Position numbers and translations under genes: made by a program. Positions 41,910-49,288 of a DNA stretch of 64,000 nt are shown here, in pieces. How positions within the stretch are numbered: the stretch's first letter is position 1; each line of letters starts with the position of its first letter. The DNA is taken from positions 1-64,000 of the forward strand of contig NZ_VMHN01000009.1 in NCBI RefSeq assembly GCF_008795955.1, written 5' to 3'. The notes beneath the pieces are model-generated. The model made no database searches, was not told the origin of the DNA, and saw nothing but the letters and a program-made list of their open reading frames with translations. This DNA is from Marinobacter denitrificans. GTDB lineage: Bacteria; Pseudomonadota; Gammaproteobacteria; Pseudomonadales; Oleiphilaceae.

Positions 41910-42689
41910 TCAGTGAGCCGCCGTGGCGGCCAGATCAAATATGTGGGTGGCGCCGGGCAGAAGCTCCTGGTGGCGCAACGGCGTGATGGCGACAGCCTGG
42001 TCCCGCAATACGCTGACGTCTTCATCGGGTGCCACAATGTGGCGGGAGCTGCGATCAAACCCCAGCCACCAGTACGGCAAGCTGCGGGCATCCTGACCCG
42101 CAAGCAGGCGGGCTCGTTGGATCGATCCGTTGGATTGCTTGCACAAACGTGCCTGACTGATCACCGCCGCCTCGCAGGCCGGGAAATTCACGTTCCAGGC
42201 ATGGCACTGCCCCGGCTGCCACAATTGGCGCACCACAGACTCTCCAAACATGGACACTGGCGACCAGTCCACCCCTTCCCGGCTCAGAAAAGCCTGACTC
42301 AGCGCGATGGCGGGTATGCCCATATGCTCGGCACTGAGCACTGCGCCCACGGTGCCGGAGTACTGCACCGAGTCACTGATGTTCGCACCGCAGTTCACCC
42401 CCGACAGCACCAGATCCGGCGGCGTTTCCCCGAACCACTGGGCCAGCGAATACAGCACGCAGTCCGCCGGCGTGCCGGACACCGCATAGCGCTTGTCACC
42501 CTGCTCATACACCCGCAACGGATCGTGAATGGAAATGCTCTGGCCGGCACCACTGCGATCATGCTCCGGCGCCACCACCCAGACTTCCTCGGCCAGATTA
42601 CGGGCAATCTGTTCCAGCACTTTCAGGCCCGGCGCGTTAATGCCGTCGTCGTTGGTGATCAGAATGCGTTTGACGATGGGCTCATTCAT
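41910..42689 (-). CDS. SurE-family 5'/3'-nucleotidase/phosphatase
   Basis: A 259-residue SurE-fold phosphatase. The metal site is intact: ILITNDDGINAPG, the RSGAGQS serine and LSGVNCGANISDSVQYSGTVGA. It also has VSGTPADCVLY. The usual surE lies beside pcm and nlpD. Here it starts inside the stop of a kinase gene (ATGA overlap) and precedes an acyl-CoA ligase by 22 bp. That context suggests a paralogue that removes phosphate from a pathway intermediate or a side product. That role is inference. I leave the symbol empty because the housekeeping surE is probably elsewhere. Confidence 0.9.
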   Translation of the reverse strand: MNEPIVKRILITNDDGINAPGLKVLEQIARNLAEEVWVVAPEHDRSGAGQSISIHDPLRVYEQGDKRYAVSGTPADCVLYSLAQWFGETPPDLVLSGVNCGANISDSVQYSGTVGAVLSAEHMGIPAIALSQAFLSREGVDWSPVSMFGESVVRQLWQPGQCHAWNVNFPACEAAVISQARLCKQSNGSIQRARLLAGQDARSLPYWWLGFDRSSRHIVAPDEDVSVLRDQAVAITPLRHQELLPGATHIFDLAATAAH

Positions 42690-43750
42690 GATCGCTCCCC
42701 TTCATTGGCAATCCGCCAGCCAGCCTCCGCCAGCAGACTGGCCCGCTTGCCAACCTGTAACGCATCGGCGTTGGCGGCATTGCCCTGCAACGCGCGGGCG
42801 TAGACACCCTGCACAATGGATGCAAGACGGAAAAGCGAAAACGACAGGAATACATGCCAGTCGGCAATGCCGTCACGGCCGCTCTGCTGACAGTAGCGCG
42901 CGATGGTTTGCTGCTCGTCGGGAATACCCAGGGCTTCCAGATCCTCGCCCTGCAGCCCGCGCATGCCTTCCATGTCCGAAGGCAGGTGATACGGCAAGCA
43001 GTAATAGGCCAGGTCCGCCAGCGGATGCCCGAGCGTAGAGAGTTCCCAGTCCAGAATGGCGATGACCTCAGGTTTGTCCGGAGCCAGCATCAGATTGCCA
43101 AAACGGTAGTCGCCGTGGGCGATGGCACACTCGTCGGTGGAAGGCAGGTTTTCCGGCAACCACTCCATGAGCTTGTCCATCGCCGGCATATCATCGGTCT
43201 TGGCCGCCAGGTACTGTTTGGTCCACCGGGACACCTGCCGTGCCACATAGCCCTCCGGGCGACCGTAATCCCCAAGACCGACCTGATTCACATCCACCGA
43301 ATGCAACGCCGCCAGGGTATCGATGGCGGACCGATGAGCCGGCAATCGTTCCGAACGATCCAGTGCCCGTAGCGCCGGATGGCTGACGATACGGCCCTCC
43401 AGATAATCCATGACGTAGAACGGCGTACCAATAATGCTGCTGTCTTCACAAAGGGCCCGGGTTTTCGGGACCGGCACAGTGGTGTGTTCTGACAGTGCAC
43501 GCATCACCTTGTATTCCCGCTCAACCATATGAGCCGAAGGCAAAGTCTTGCCGGGTGGCTTTTTGCGCAGCACGTACTGGCCCTTGTCGGTGCCCAGCAG
43601 AAAGGTTGGATTGGACTGCCCGCCCTGAAACTGCTGCACCTCCATGCGGCTCCCTATCCCTGGAATCTCTTTTTGAAGCCAAGCCAGAAGCCTGGATTCC
43701 TCAAACTTATGTGCTGGCAGAACCTCTACCAATTCCGGGCTCATACTCAT
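42686..43750 (-). CDS. APH-fold phosphotransferase, ACAD10/LvaA-like kinase
   Basis: A 354-residue kinase of the aminoglycoside phosphotransferase fold. It has a nucleotide loop (FQGGQSNPTFLL), the Lys of VLRKKPPGK, the catalytic loop AIAHGDYRFGNLML and the metal motif AILDWELSTLGHPLADLAYY. This branch includes the kinase half of animal ACAD10/ACAD11 and bacterial LvaA, which phosphorylate 4-hydroxyacyl-CoA. It is the first gene of the kinase-SurE-ligase operon, and an ACAD11-like dehydrogenase lies 1.1 kb upstream. Substrate assignment is by analogy. No LvaB-like small partner was seen beside it. Confidence 0.88.
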   Translation of the reverse strand: MSMSPELVEVLPAHKFEESRLLAWLQKEIPGIGSRMEVQQFQGGQSNPTFLLGTDKGQYVLRKKPPGKTLPSAHMVEREYKVMRALSEHTTVPVPKTRALCEDSSIIGTPFYVMDYLEGRIVSHPALRALDRSERLPAHRSAIDTLAALHSVDVNQVGLGDYGRPEGYVARQVSRWTKQYLAAKTDDMPAMDKLMEWLPENLPSTDECAIAHGDYRFGNLMLAPDKPEVIAILDWELSTLGHPLADLAYYCLPYHLPSDMEGMRGLQGEDLEALGIPDEQQTIARYCQQSGRDGIADWHVFLSFSLFRLASIVQGVYARALQGNAANADALQVGKRASLLAEAGWRIANEGERS

Positions 43751-43814
43751 TATTCATTTCAACCTTCGTTATCTTTAAGCGTCACGGCCTGCAAACAGTT
43801 CCGCGGACGGTGGG

Positions 43815-43886
43815 TGGGGTGCCTTTATGCAGGGAAAAAGGTGTCTGAGCGCAGCGAGTTCTTTTTCCCGGAAGAAAGGCACCCCA
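43815..43886. repeat. Palindromic intergenic repeat, family A copy 4 (inverted)
   Basis: TGGGGTGCCTTTATGCAGGG and CCCGGAAGAAAGGCACCCCA form the arms; the loop holds TGTCTGAGCGCAGCGAGTTC. Three A/T pairs rather than four follow the GGTGCC, so the copy has diverged slightly but remained symmetrical. It separates the SDR stop from the kinase start. Confidence 0.88.
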
Positions 43887-43917
43887 TCCGCCGGCCTCCC
43901 CACTCTTGAAGGCGTCC

Positions 43918-44685
43918 TCAGCAAATGGTCTCACCACCGTCGGCTACGATGATTTGGCCCGTGATATACGCACTTGCCTTTGTTGACAGGAAAACGGCCA
44001 GGCCGGCGATGTCTACCGGATCACCTATTCTGCGCAAAGGAGTTTTGTCCTCCGCACGTTTGACGCGCACCGGGTCTTCCCACAGGGCCTTTGCGAAGTC
44101 GGTTTTAATGAGCCCAGGAGCGATGCTGTTGACGCGAATGCCTTTCGGGCCCCACTCAACCGCGAGGTTGCGGGCCAATGCTGCTTCCGCTGCCTTTGAA
44201 ACGCCGTAGGTACCGATGGTGGTGTTACCGCGGATACCGGCAATACTGGACAACAGCACAACCGCGCCTTCGCCTTTTTCAGCCATCTGCGGCAGTACCA
44301 TGTTGGTCAGCCAGAACGTACCTTTGACGTTGGTGTCCATGATCTTGTCCCAGGCCTCGTCGGTCATCTCGGCCGTGGTGCCGTAGACCGGGTTGGTGGC
44401 GGCATTGCACACCAATACGTCGATGGGGCCCCAGGCTTCATTGGTTTTATCCACCAGGTTCTGCAGGTCTTCTTTCCTGCCGACATGGCAGGGGATGGCG
44501 ATGGCCTCGTAGCCCTGTTGTTTCAGTTCGTTGGCCACCTGCTCACAGGCGTCGGCCTTGCGGCTGGAAATCACGACTTTTGCACCCAGCCTGGCCATTT
44601 CCTCTGCGATGGCGCGGCCGATACCTTTGGTAGAGCCGGTGATCAAGGCGACTTTGCCGGTCATGTCAAAAAGTGGGTTAGACAT
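43918..44685 (-). CDS. Short-chain dehydrogenase/reductase (DHRS4-like)
   Basis: A 255-residue NAD(P)-dependent oxidoreductase. The cofactor motif is TGSTKGIGRAIAEEM, followed by NAATN; the catalytic Ser lies in LLSSIAG and the Tyr/Lys in TYGVSKAAE. The C terminus shows ASAYITGQIIVADGG. It probably oxidises or reduces a hydroxyl/keto group of an acyl-CoA or alcohol. It lies between the ACAD11-like gene and the kinase operon on the same strand, separated from both by palindromic repeats. LvaD of the levulinate pathway is also an SDR, which suits the comparison. Confidence 0.93.
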   Translation of the reverse strand: MSNPLFDMTGKVALITGSTKGIGRAIAEEMARLGAKVVISSRKADACEQVANELKQQGYEAIAIPCHVGRKEDLQNLVDKTNEAWGPIDVLVCNAATNPVYGTTAEMTDEAWDKIMDTNVKGTFWLTNMVLPQMAEKGEGAVVLLSSIAGIRGNTTIGTYGVSKAAEAALARNLAVEWGPKGIRVNSIAPGLIKTDFAKALWEDPVRVKRAEDKTPLRRIGDPVDIAGLAVFLSTKASAYITGQIIVADGGETIC

Positions 44686-44710
44686 ATTTGATCCTCATGC
44701 ACTGAAGCGT

Positions 44711-44826
44711 GGGAGTGGCTGAGGGGGTGTCCTTCCGGGACCGTAAAAAACATGGATGTTTTTTACGAGCCTACATGGACGTATTCACGGCGTGTCCCGG
44801 AAGGACATCCCCTCGGCCGCTCTCCC
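44711..44826. repeat. Palindromic intergenic repeat, family B copy 2
   Basis: The arms GGGGGTGTCCTTCCGGGAC and GTCCCGGAAGGACATCCCC pair nearly perfectly. The inner part has an AAAAAACATGGATGTTTTTT hairpin and the shared core CATGGACGTATTCACGGCGTG. Copy 1 (23956) has different outer arms but the same core, so arms and core evolve separately. Confidence 0.85.
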
Positions 44827-44847
44827 CCCGATTCAGAGGTTATGGGT

Positions 44848-46050
44848 TTAGCGATATTGGCGAAGCTCAATCTTGGCAACAGAATCCAGATGCACCTCAT
44901 CAGGCCCATCCGCCAGGCGCAGGGTCCGCACCTTGGCCCAGGCTTCGGCCAGGAAAGTATCCTGGGATACACCGGCACCACCGTGAACCTGAATGGCACG
45001 GTCAATGACGTTCAGCGCCATGCTCGGCGCAATCACCTTGATCATCGCAATTTCCTGACGGGCCACCTTGTTGCCGACGGTGTCCATCATGTGCGCCGCC
45101 TTCAGGGTCATCAGCCGTGCTTGCTCAATCTCGATGCGACTGCGGGCAATATCCTTGCGGATGGAATCAAAGCTGGACAGTGGCTTGCCAAAGGCTTCAC
45201 GGGAATTGGCGCGTTTACACATCAGTTCCAGTGCCCGCTCGGCAACGCCGATGGTGCGCATGCAATGGTGAATCCGACCCGGCCCGAGGCGGCCTTGGGC
45301 GATCTCGAACCCACGGCCCTCACCCAGCAACAGGTTCTCCACCGGCACCCGCACGTTCTCGTAATGGATTTCAGCGTGACCGTGAGGTGCATGGTCATAG
45401 CCGAACACCGTCAGCGGACGAATCATCTTCACGCCCGGGGTATCCAGCGGCACCAGAATCATTGACTGCTGCTGATGCTTCTCCGCCTCCGGGTTAGTCT
45501 TGCCCATCACGATGGCAATTTTCGACGTCGTGGTCATGGCTCCGGACGACCACCACTTTTTGCCATTGATCACGTACTCATCACCATCACGGCGAATTTC
45601 ACAGGCAATGTTAGTGGCATCAGAAGACGCCACGTCCGGTTCCGTCATCGAAAAACAGGAACGGATCTCCCCATCAAGCAGGGGCTTCAGCCATTTATCC
45701 TGCTGCTCTTTATTACCGTAACGGGCAATGGTTTCCATGTTGCCGGTGTCCGGCGCGGAACAGTTGAACACCTCCGGCGCCATGGCGGAGCGACCCATGA
45801 CCTCACACAGGTGGGCGTACTCGTAGTTGGTGAGCCCGGCCCCGAATTCGCTTTCCGGCAGGAACAGGTTCCACAGGCCGGCTGCCTTGGCTTTGACCTT
45901 CAGCTCCTCAATGATGGGTACCGGAGCCCAGCGGTTCTCCGCCTGCTCGACCTGTTCATGGTGTTTGTGCTCATTGGGATAAATGTAAGCATCCATGAAC
46001 TCGTTCAACTGCGCCTGCAGTTCTTTCGCTTTGTCAGAGAGTTCAAACAT
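44848..46050 (-). CDS. ACAD11/LvaC-like acyl-CoA dehydrogenase
   Basis: A 400-residue acyl-CoA dehydrogenase. RLGPGRIHHCMRTIGVAER and RLADGPDEVHLDSVAK are marks of the ACAD10/ACAD11 dehydrogenase branch; ADGPDEVH stands where classical enzymes have YEGT. FSMTEPDVASSDATN and GKKWWSSGAM are the flavin-contact motifs. In animals and in LvaC this branch works after a kinase on 4-hydroxyacyl-CoA, with phosphate loss. Here the kinase is a separate gene at 42686-43750. The gene may also be an ordinary beta-oxidation dehydrogenase, since the branch includes such enzymes. It lies 44 bp downstream of the thioesterase gene. Confidence 0.92.
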   Translation of the reverse strand: MFELSDKAKELQAQLNEFMDAYIYPNEHKHHEQVEQAENRWAPVPIIEELKVKAKAAGLWNLFLPESEFGAGLTNYEYAHLCEVMGRSAMAPEVFNCSAPDTGNMETIARYGNKEQQDKWLKPLLDGEIRSCFSMTEPDVASSDATNIACEIRRDGDEYVINGKKWWSSGAMTTTSKIAIVMGKTNPEAEKHQQQSMILVPLDTPGVKMIRPLTVFGYDHAPHGHAEIHYENVRVPVENLLLGEGRGFEIAQGRLGPGRIHHCMRTIGVAERALELMCKRANSREAFGKPLSSFDSIRKDIARSRIEIEQARLMTLKAAHMMDTVGNKVARQEIAMIKVIAPSMALNVIDRAIQVHGGAGVSQDTFLAEAWAKVRTLRLADGPDEVHLDSVAKIELRQYR

Positions 46051-46094
46051 GTCCGCTTCCTCTTGGTGTTGGCATTGAGTCGGTAACCGGTCCG

Positions 46095-46535
46095 TCAGAT
46101 CGGAACGCCCTCAGGCTTGTCACTGCCGGATCGAATCCGGAACGTACCCTCGGCGATAGCGAGCAGGTTGCCCTTATCGTCATGGACCTCGCCGGTGCTG
46201 TTGAATATTCGGGTGCCACCGGCGCGCTTACGGCCTGTGACCCTTATGGTGCCGCCAGAACACTGGCCGGTGAAGGTGGTAGTGAGTGTCAGGGTAATGG
46301 CTTTGCGCATCCGCCCGGGATAAGGGCAATAAGTGCCCGCCTGAGCCAGCACAATGTCCAGCAGCGAGGTAAGCACACCTCCGTGAATCACTCCGCCCAG
46401 GTTGAGGTGGTGTGACTGCAGCTCCAGTTCGAGCACTGCTTCATTTTCTTCCCAGGAGACCTGACGATACCCCAGCAGGCTGTGGAAGCCCGGCAAGTCA
46501 GTTCCATCAGCAAACAGTGGTTCTTGCTCACTCAT
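46095..46535 (-). CDS. PaaI-family hot-dog thioesterase
   Basis: A 146-residue hot-dog thioesterase. The LGGVIHGGVLTSLLDIVLAQAG stretch supplies the HGG oxyanion motif and the catalytic Asp helix. It hydrolyses acyl-CoA thioesters, perhaps to free CoA from stalled intermediates. The start codon overlaps the preceding SDR stop (TAATG), so the two are translationally coupled. Confidence 0.9.
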   Translation of the reverse strand: MSEQEPLFADGTDLPGFHSLLGYRQVSWEENEAVLELELQSHHLNLGGVIHGGVLTSLLDIVLAQAGTYCPYPGRMRKAITLTLTTTFTGQCSGGTIRVTGRKRAGGTRIFNSTGEVHDDKGNLLAIAEGTFRIRSGSDKPEGVPI

Positions 46536-47329
46536 TACACTTTCATCCCCGGCAGATTCAAAGAAGCGGTGTTCCCCCCGTCCACAGCCAGGGCCTGACC
46601 GGTGATGTAACTGGCGTCGTCGCTGGCCAGAAACAGAATTGCCGCGGCAATTTCGTCCGGCGCGCCGTAGCGGCGCAACTCACACCGTGAGCCCAGCTTG
46701 TGGGCCTTTTCGTGGGTGCGGGCGTAGTCAAACACAGCCTGGGTCATGCCGGTTTCCACCAGCCCCGGGCATACCGCGTTCACCCGCACATTGTCCTTAC
46801 CAAGATCGCAGGCGGCGGTCATGGTGAGGTTGATCACCCCCGCCTTGGACGCACTGTAGGCATTGCCTCCAGCGCCTGAGCGGATGCCCGCAACGGAGGC
46901 GGTATTAACGATAGAGCCGAGCTGGCGAGCCTGCATATGGGGAGCCACGTGTTTGATGAACAGCATGGTGCCAATCAGGTTTACCGACAGCACCTTCTCC
47001 CATTCTTCCCGGTCATTGCGCGTGATATCAGGGTGTCCATTGCCGGTACTGGCGATGCCAGCGATGTTGCAGAGCACGTCAATCTTGCCGAACGTTTCGG
47101 CTGCTTCGTCCACCAGTGCCTTGACCTGGGACTCATCAGCCACGTCGCCAATCCGTCGCAGCGCCTGCGCACCCTCTGGCAACAGGCTTTCGGTATCCAG
47201 CAGACCAGCCTCAGAGCGGTCCACCATCATCACCCGCGCACCCTGGCGCGCCAGACGTACCGCGGTGGCTCTGCCAATGCCGCTGCCGGCTCCGGTGACA
47301 ATGGCTGCCCGGTTATCGAAACGTCCCAT
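46535..47329 (-). CDS. Short-chain dehydrogenase/reductase
   Basis: A 264-residue NAD(P)-dependent oxidoreductase with GAGSGIGRATAVRLA, the NIAGIA strand, catalytic Ser in VNTASVAGI, YSASKAGV and the C-terminal ASYITGQALAVDGG. It is first in a three-gene unit with the thioesterase and the ACAD11-like dehydrogenase and is divergent from the ligase at 47470. It likely acts on a 3- or 4-hydroxyacyl intermediate. The substrate is unknown. Confidence 0.93.
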   Translation of the reverse strand: MGRFDNRAAIVTGAGSGIGRATAVRLARQGARVMMVDRSEAGLLDTESLLPEGAQALRRIGDVADESQVKALVDEAAETFGKIDVLCNIAGIASTGNGHPDITRNDREEWEKVLSVNLIGTMLFIKHVAPHMQARQLGSIVNTASVAGIRSGAGGNAYSASKAGVINLTMTAACDLGKDNVRVNAVCPGLVETGMTQAVFDYARTHEKAHKLGSRCELRRYGAPDEIAAAILFLASDDASYITGQALAVDGGNTASLNLPGMKV

Positions 47330-47428
47330 GCCGATGCTCCTTGTTGTCGTTTATTCGCGTCGTCATAAAATTCTCTACGAGGTAATTTGTCACGCCTTCC
47401 GGTTTTGAGTCAATATAAACGAAAGTAA

Positions 47429-47445
47429 ATTTCACTAAGTAAAAC
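47429..47445. promoter_or_regulatory. Weak candidate IclR-type operator, SDR/ligase divergent region
   Basis: ATTTCACTAAGTAAAAC keeps the symmetry and spacing but loses the central CG pairs. It ends 24 bp before the ligase start. It may be a diverged site or chance. Confidence 0.3.
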
Positions 47446-47469
47446 ACGATAACACCGAGAGGCCAAAAA

Positions 47470-49065
47470 ATGGAAAGCTTGATGCAAATGCCAGTACACG
47501 CTCCGGTGGACCCCGAAGAAACCATGGAAGCCATCGGTGAGCGCATCCAGGATCTCGCTGCGAAACGCCCTCGCCAGACAGCACTGATTGACGACCAGGG
47601 CAGTGTCACCTGGCGCGAACTGGTGCACCTTGCCAACCGCATTGCGAACCGGTTGCGGGCAGATGGTCTGGAAGAGGGCGACACCGTTGCATTGTTGTCG
47701 GAGAACCGCATCGAAGCGGTGGCTGTGTATTTGGGCACCCTGGTGGCTGGCGGCTGCATGGCGCCGTTATCCGGCATGGCCAGCAGTGACAGCCTTGCAC
47801 TGATGATCAACGACTGCGCCGCCCGTTACCTGTTTGTCTCCCAACAGAATGTGCAGCTGCTGGATGCCATGGAAGGCAAACTGGACTGTCTCGCCACGGC
47901 GGGATGCGTTGGCCTGGGCACAGATGGCGACGGCAGGATGACCAACCTGGCCCAATGGCTCGGCAATATAGATGCAGAGGCCAGGCCAACAAGGGTGAGC
48001 CTGGATCACCCGTTCAACATTATCTACAGCTCAGGCACCACCGGAACACCCAAAGGCATTCTCCACGATTACCGCTTCCGCCAGCGCCAGATGATGCGCA
48101 TGAGCCGCTTCGGCCTCGACGGCAATGCGGTGAACCTGGTCTCCACGCCGCTGTATTCCAACACCACCCTGGTGTCGGTGTTGCCGACGCTGTTCTATGG
48201 CGGCACCCTGATCCTGATGGCCCGCTTCGACGCCCGACGCTTTCTTGAGCTGGCTGAATACCACCGAGTTACCCACGCCATGCTGGTGCCGGTGCAGTAC
48301 CAGCGCATTCTGGCCGATCCGGAATTCGACCGTTTTGACCTGTCCTCTTTCCAGCTCAAGCTGTGCACCAGCGCACCGTTACGCGCCGATGTTATCCGCG
48401 AAGCCATGGCCCGCTGGCCCGGCAACATCCGGGAGGTCTACGGCCTCACCGAAGGTGGCATATCCACGTGCCTGGACTGTGCCTCCCACCCCGACAAATG
48501 GGATTCGGTGGGGGTGCCGACTGAGGGTGCCGAGGTGCGGGTGATTGATGAACAGGGCAACGAGCTGCCAAGGGGCGAAACCGGAGAAATCGTCGGCCGC
48601 GCGATTTCCATGATGCGCGGTTACGTCAACCGTGACGACCAGACCCGGGAGATGCTCTGGACCAGCCCGGAAGGCCTGGTGTTCTACCGCAGCGGCGATA
48701 TGGGGCGGGTGGACAAAGATGGTTTCGTCTACATACTCGACCGCCGCAAGGACATGATTATTTCCGGTGGTTTCAATATCTACGCGGTGGATCTGGAGAA
48801 GGTACTGCTGTCACACCCGGCGGTGGCCGATGCCGCTGTTATCGGCATTCCCAGCGAACTATGGGGGGAAACGCCGCTGGGGCTGGTGGTGCTTGAACCC
48901 GGAGCCGAGAGCCGTGAACAAAGCGAGACAGAGCTGCTGGCCTGGGCCAACAGCAAGCTGGGCAAAACCCAGCGCCTGGCCGCCGTTGAGGTTCGGGGGG
49001 AACTACCCCGCTCCGCCATTGGCAAAGTTTTGAAGCGGGAGCTTCGGGCACCCTACTGGCTGTGA
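47470..49065 (+). CDS. Class I adenylate-forming acyl-CoA ligase
   Basis: A 531-residue ligase. The P-loop is IYSSGTTGTPKGILHDY, followed by VYGLTEGG (adenylate motif), YRSGDMGRVDKDGFVYILDRRKDMIISGGFNIYAVDLE (hinge) and the Lys motif PRSAIGKVLKRELR. It activates a carboxylic acid to its CoA ester. It is divergent from the SDR-thioesterase-ACAD11-like operon and lies 220 bp before the TRAP transporter. It may activate the acid imported by that transporter. GAGAGG precedes the ATG. Confidence 0.93.
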   Translation: MESLMQMPVHAPVDPEETMEAIGERIQDLAAKRPRQTALIDDQGSVTWRELVHLANRIANRLRADGLEEGDTVALLSENRIEAVAVYLGTLVAGGCMAPLSGMASSDSLALMINDCAARYLFVSQQNVQLLDAMEGKLDCLATAGCVGLGTDGDGRMTNLAQWLGNIDAEARPTRVSLDHPFNIIYSSGTTGTPKGILHDYRFRQRQMMRMSRFGLDGNAVNLVSTPLYSNTTLVSVLPTLFYGGTLILMARFDARRFLELAEYHRVTHAMLVPVQYQRILADPEFDRFDLSSFQLKLCTSAPLRADVIREAMARWPGNIREVYGLTEGGISTCLDCASHPDKWDSVGVPTEGAEVRVIDEQGNELPRGETGEIVGRAISMMRGYVNRDDQTREMLWTSPEGLVFYRSGDMGRVDKDGFVYILDRRKDMIISGGFNIYAVDLEKVLLSHPAVADAAVIGIPSELWGETPLGLVVLEPGAESREQSETELLAWANSKLGKTQRLAAVEVRGELPRSAIGKVLKRELRAPYWL

Positions 49066-49229
49066 AGGATAGGATGACGAAATGGACATGTGTCGCTTCA
49101 CGTTAGGCGATCCTCACTATACTCATATCTATGATATGGAGATCGGTAACAGAATATCCGCTTCTATCCTATTGCAAAACGCAAAGCGTGTGATAGATTC
49201 GAATACAAGGATTCATTCTGCAACCGGAT

Positions 49230-49246
49230 GTTCTGCAGAGCGAAAC
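49230..49246. promoter_or_regulatory. Candidate IclR-type operator upstream of the TRAP operon
   Basis: GTTCTGCAGAGCGAAAC fits RTTYYGC-N3-RCGRAAY fully, with a perfect right half. It ends 42 bp before the TRAP binding-protein start. A further half site (ATTCTGC) lies 15 bp upstream. The 223-bp gap holds no gene. Confidence 0.72.
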
Positions 49247-49288
49247 TAGGCACGGGACGATTAACACAATAACGATCGAGGTCCAACA

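Noticed and set aside
40610..41986. Plus-strand open frame of 458 codons opposite the acyl-CoA ligase
   Set aside because: Shadow frame rich in His, Gly and Gln; the ligase motifs on the minus strand are complete.
43750..43918. An LvaB-like helper gene beside the kinase
   Set aside because: The gap holds only repeat A4 and promoter-type sequence; no credible small gene was seen.
15600..44830. CRISPR array from the repeated GAGCGAAGCGAG strings
   Set aside because: The copies are far apart, in both orientations and inside palindromes. There are no regular spacers and no cas genes.
49171..49190. ATTGCAAAACGCAAAGC as a further IclR-type box before the TRAP operon
   Set aside because: It lacks the required half-site symmetry; only the copy at 49230 fits.
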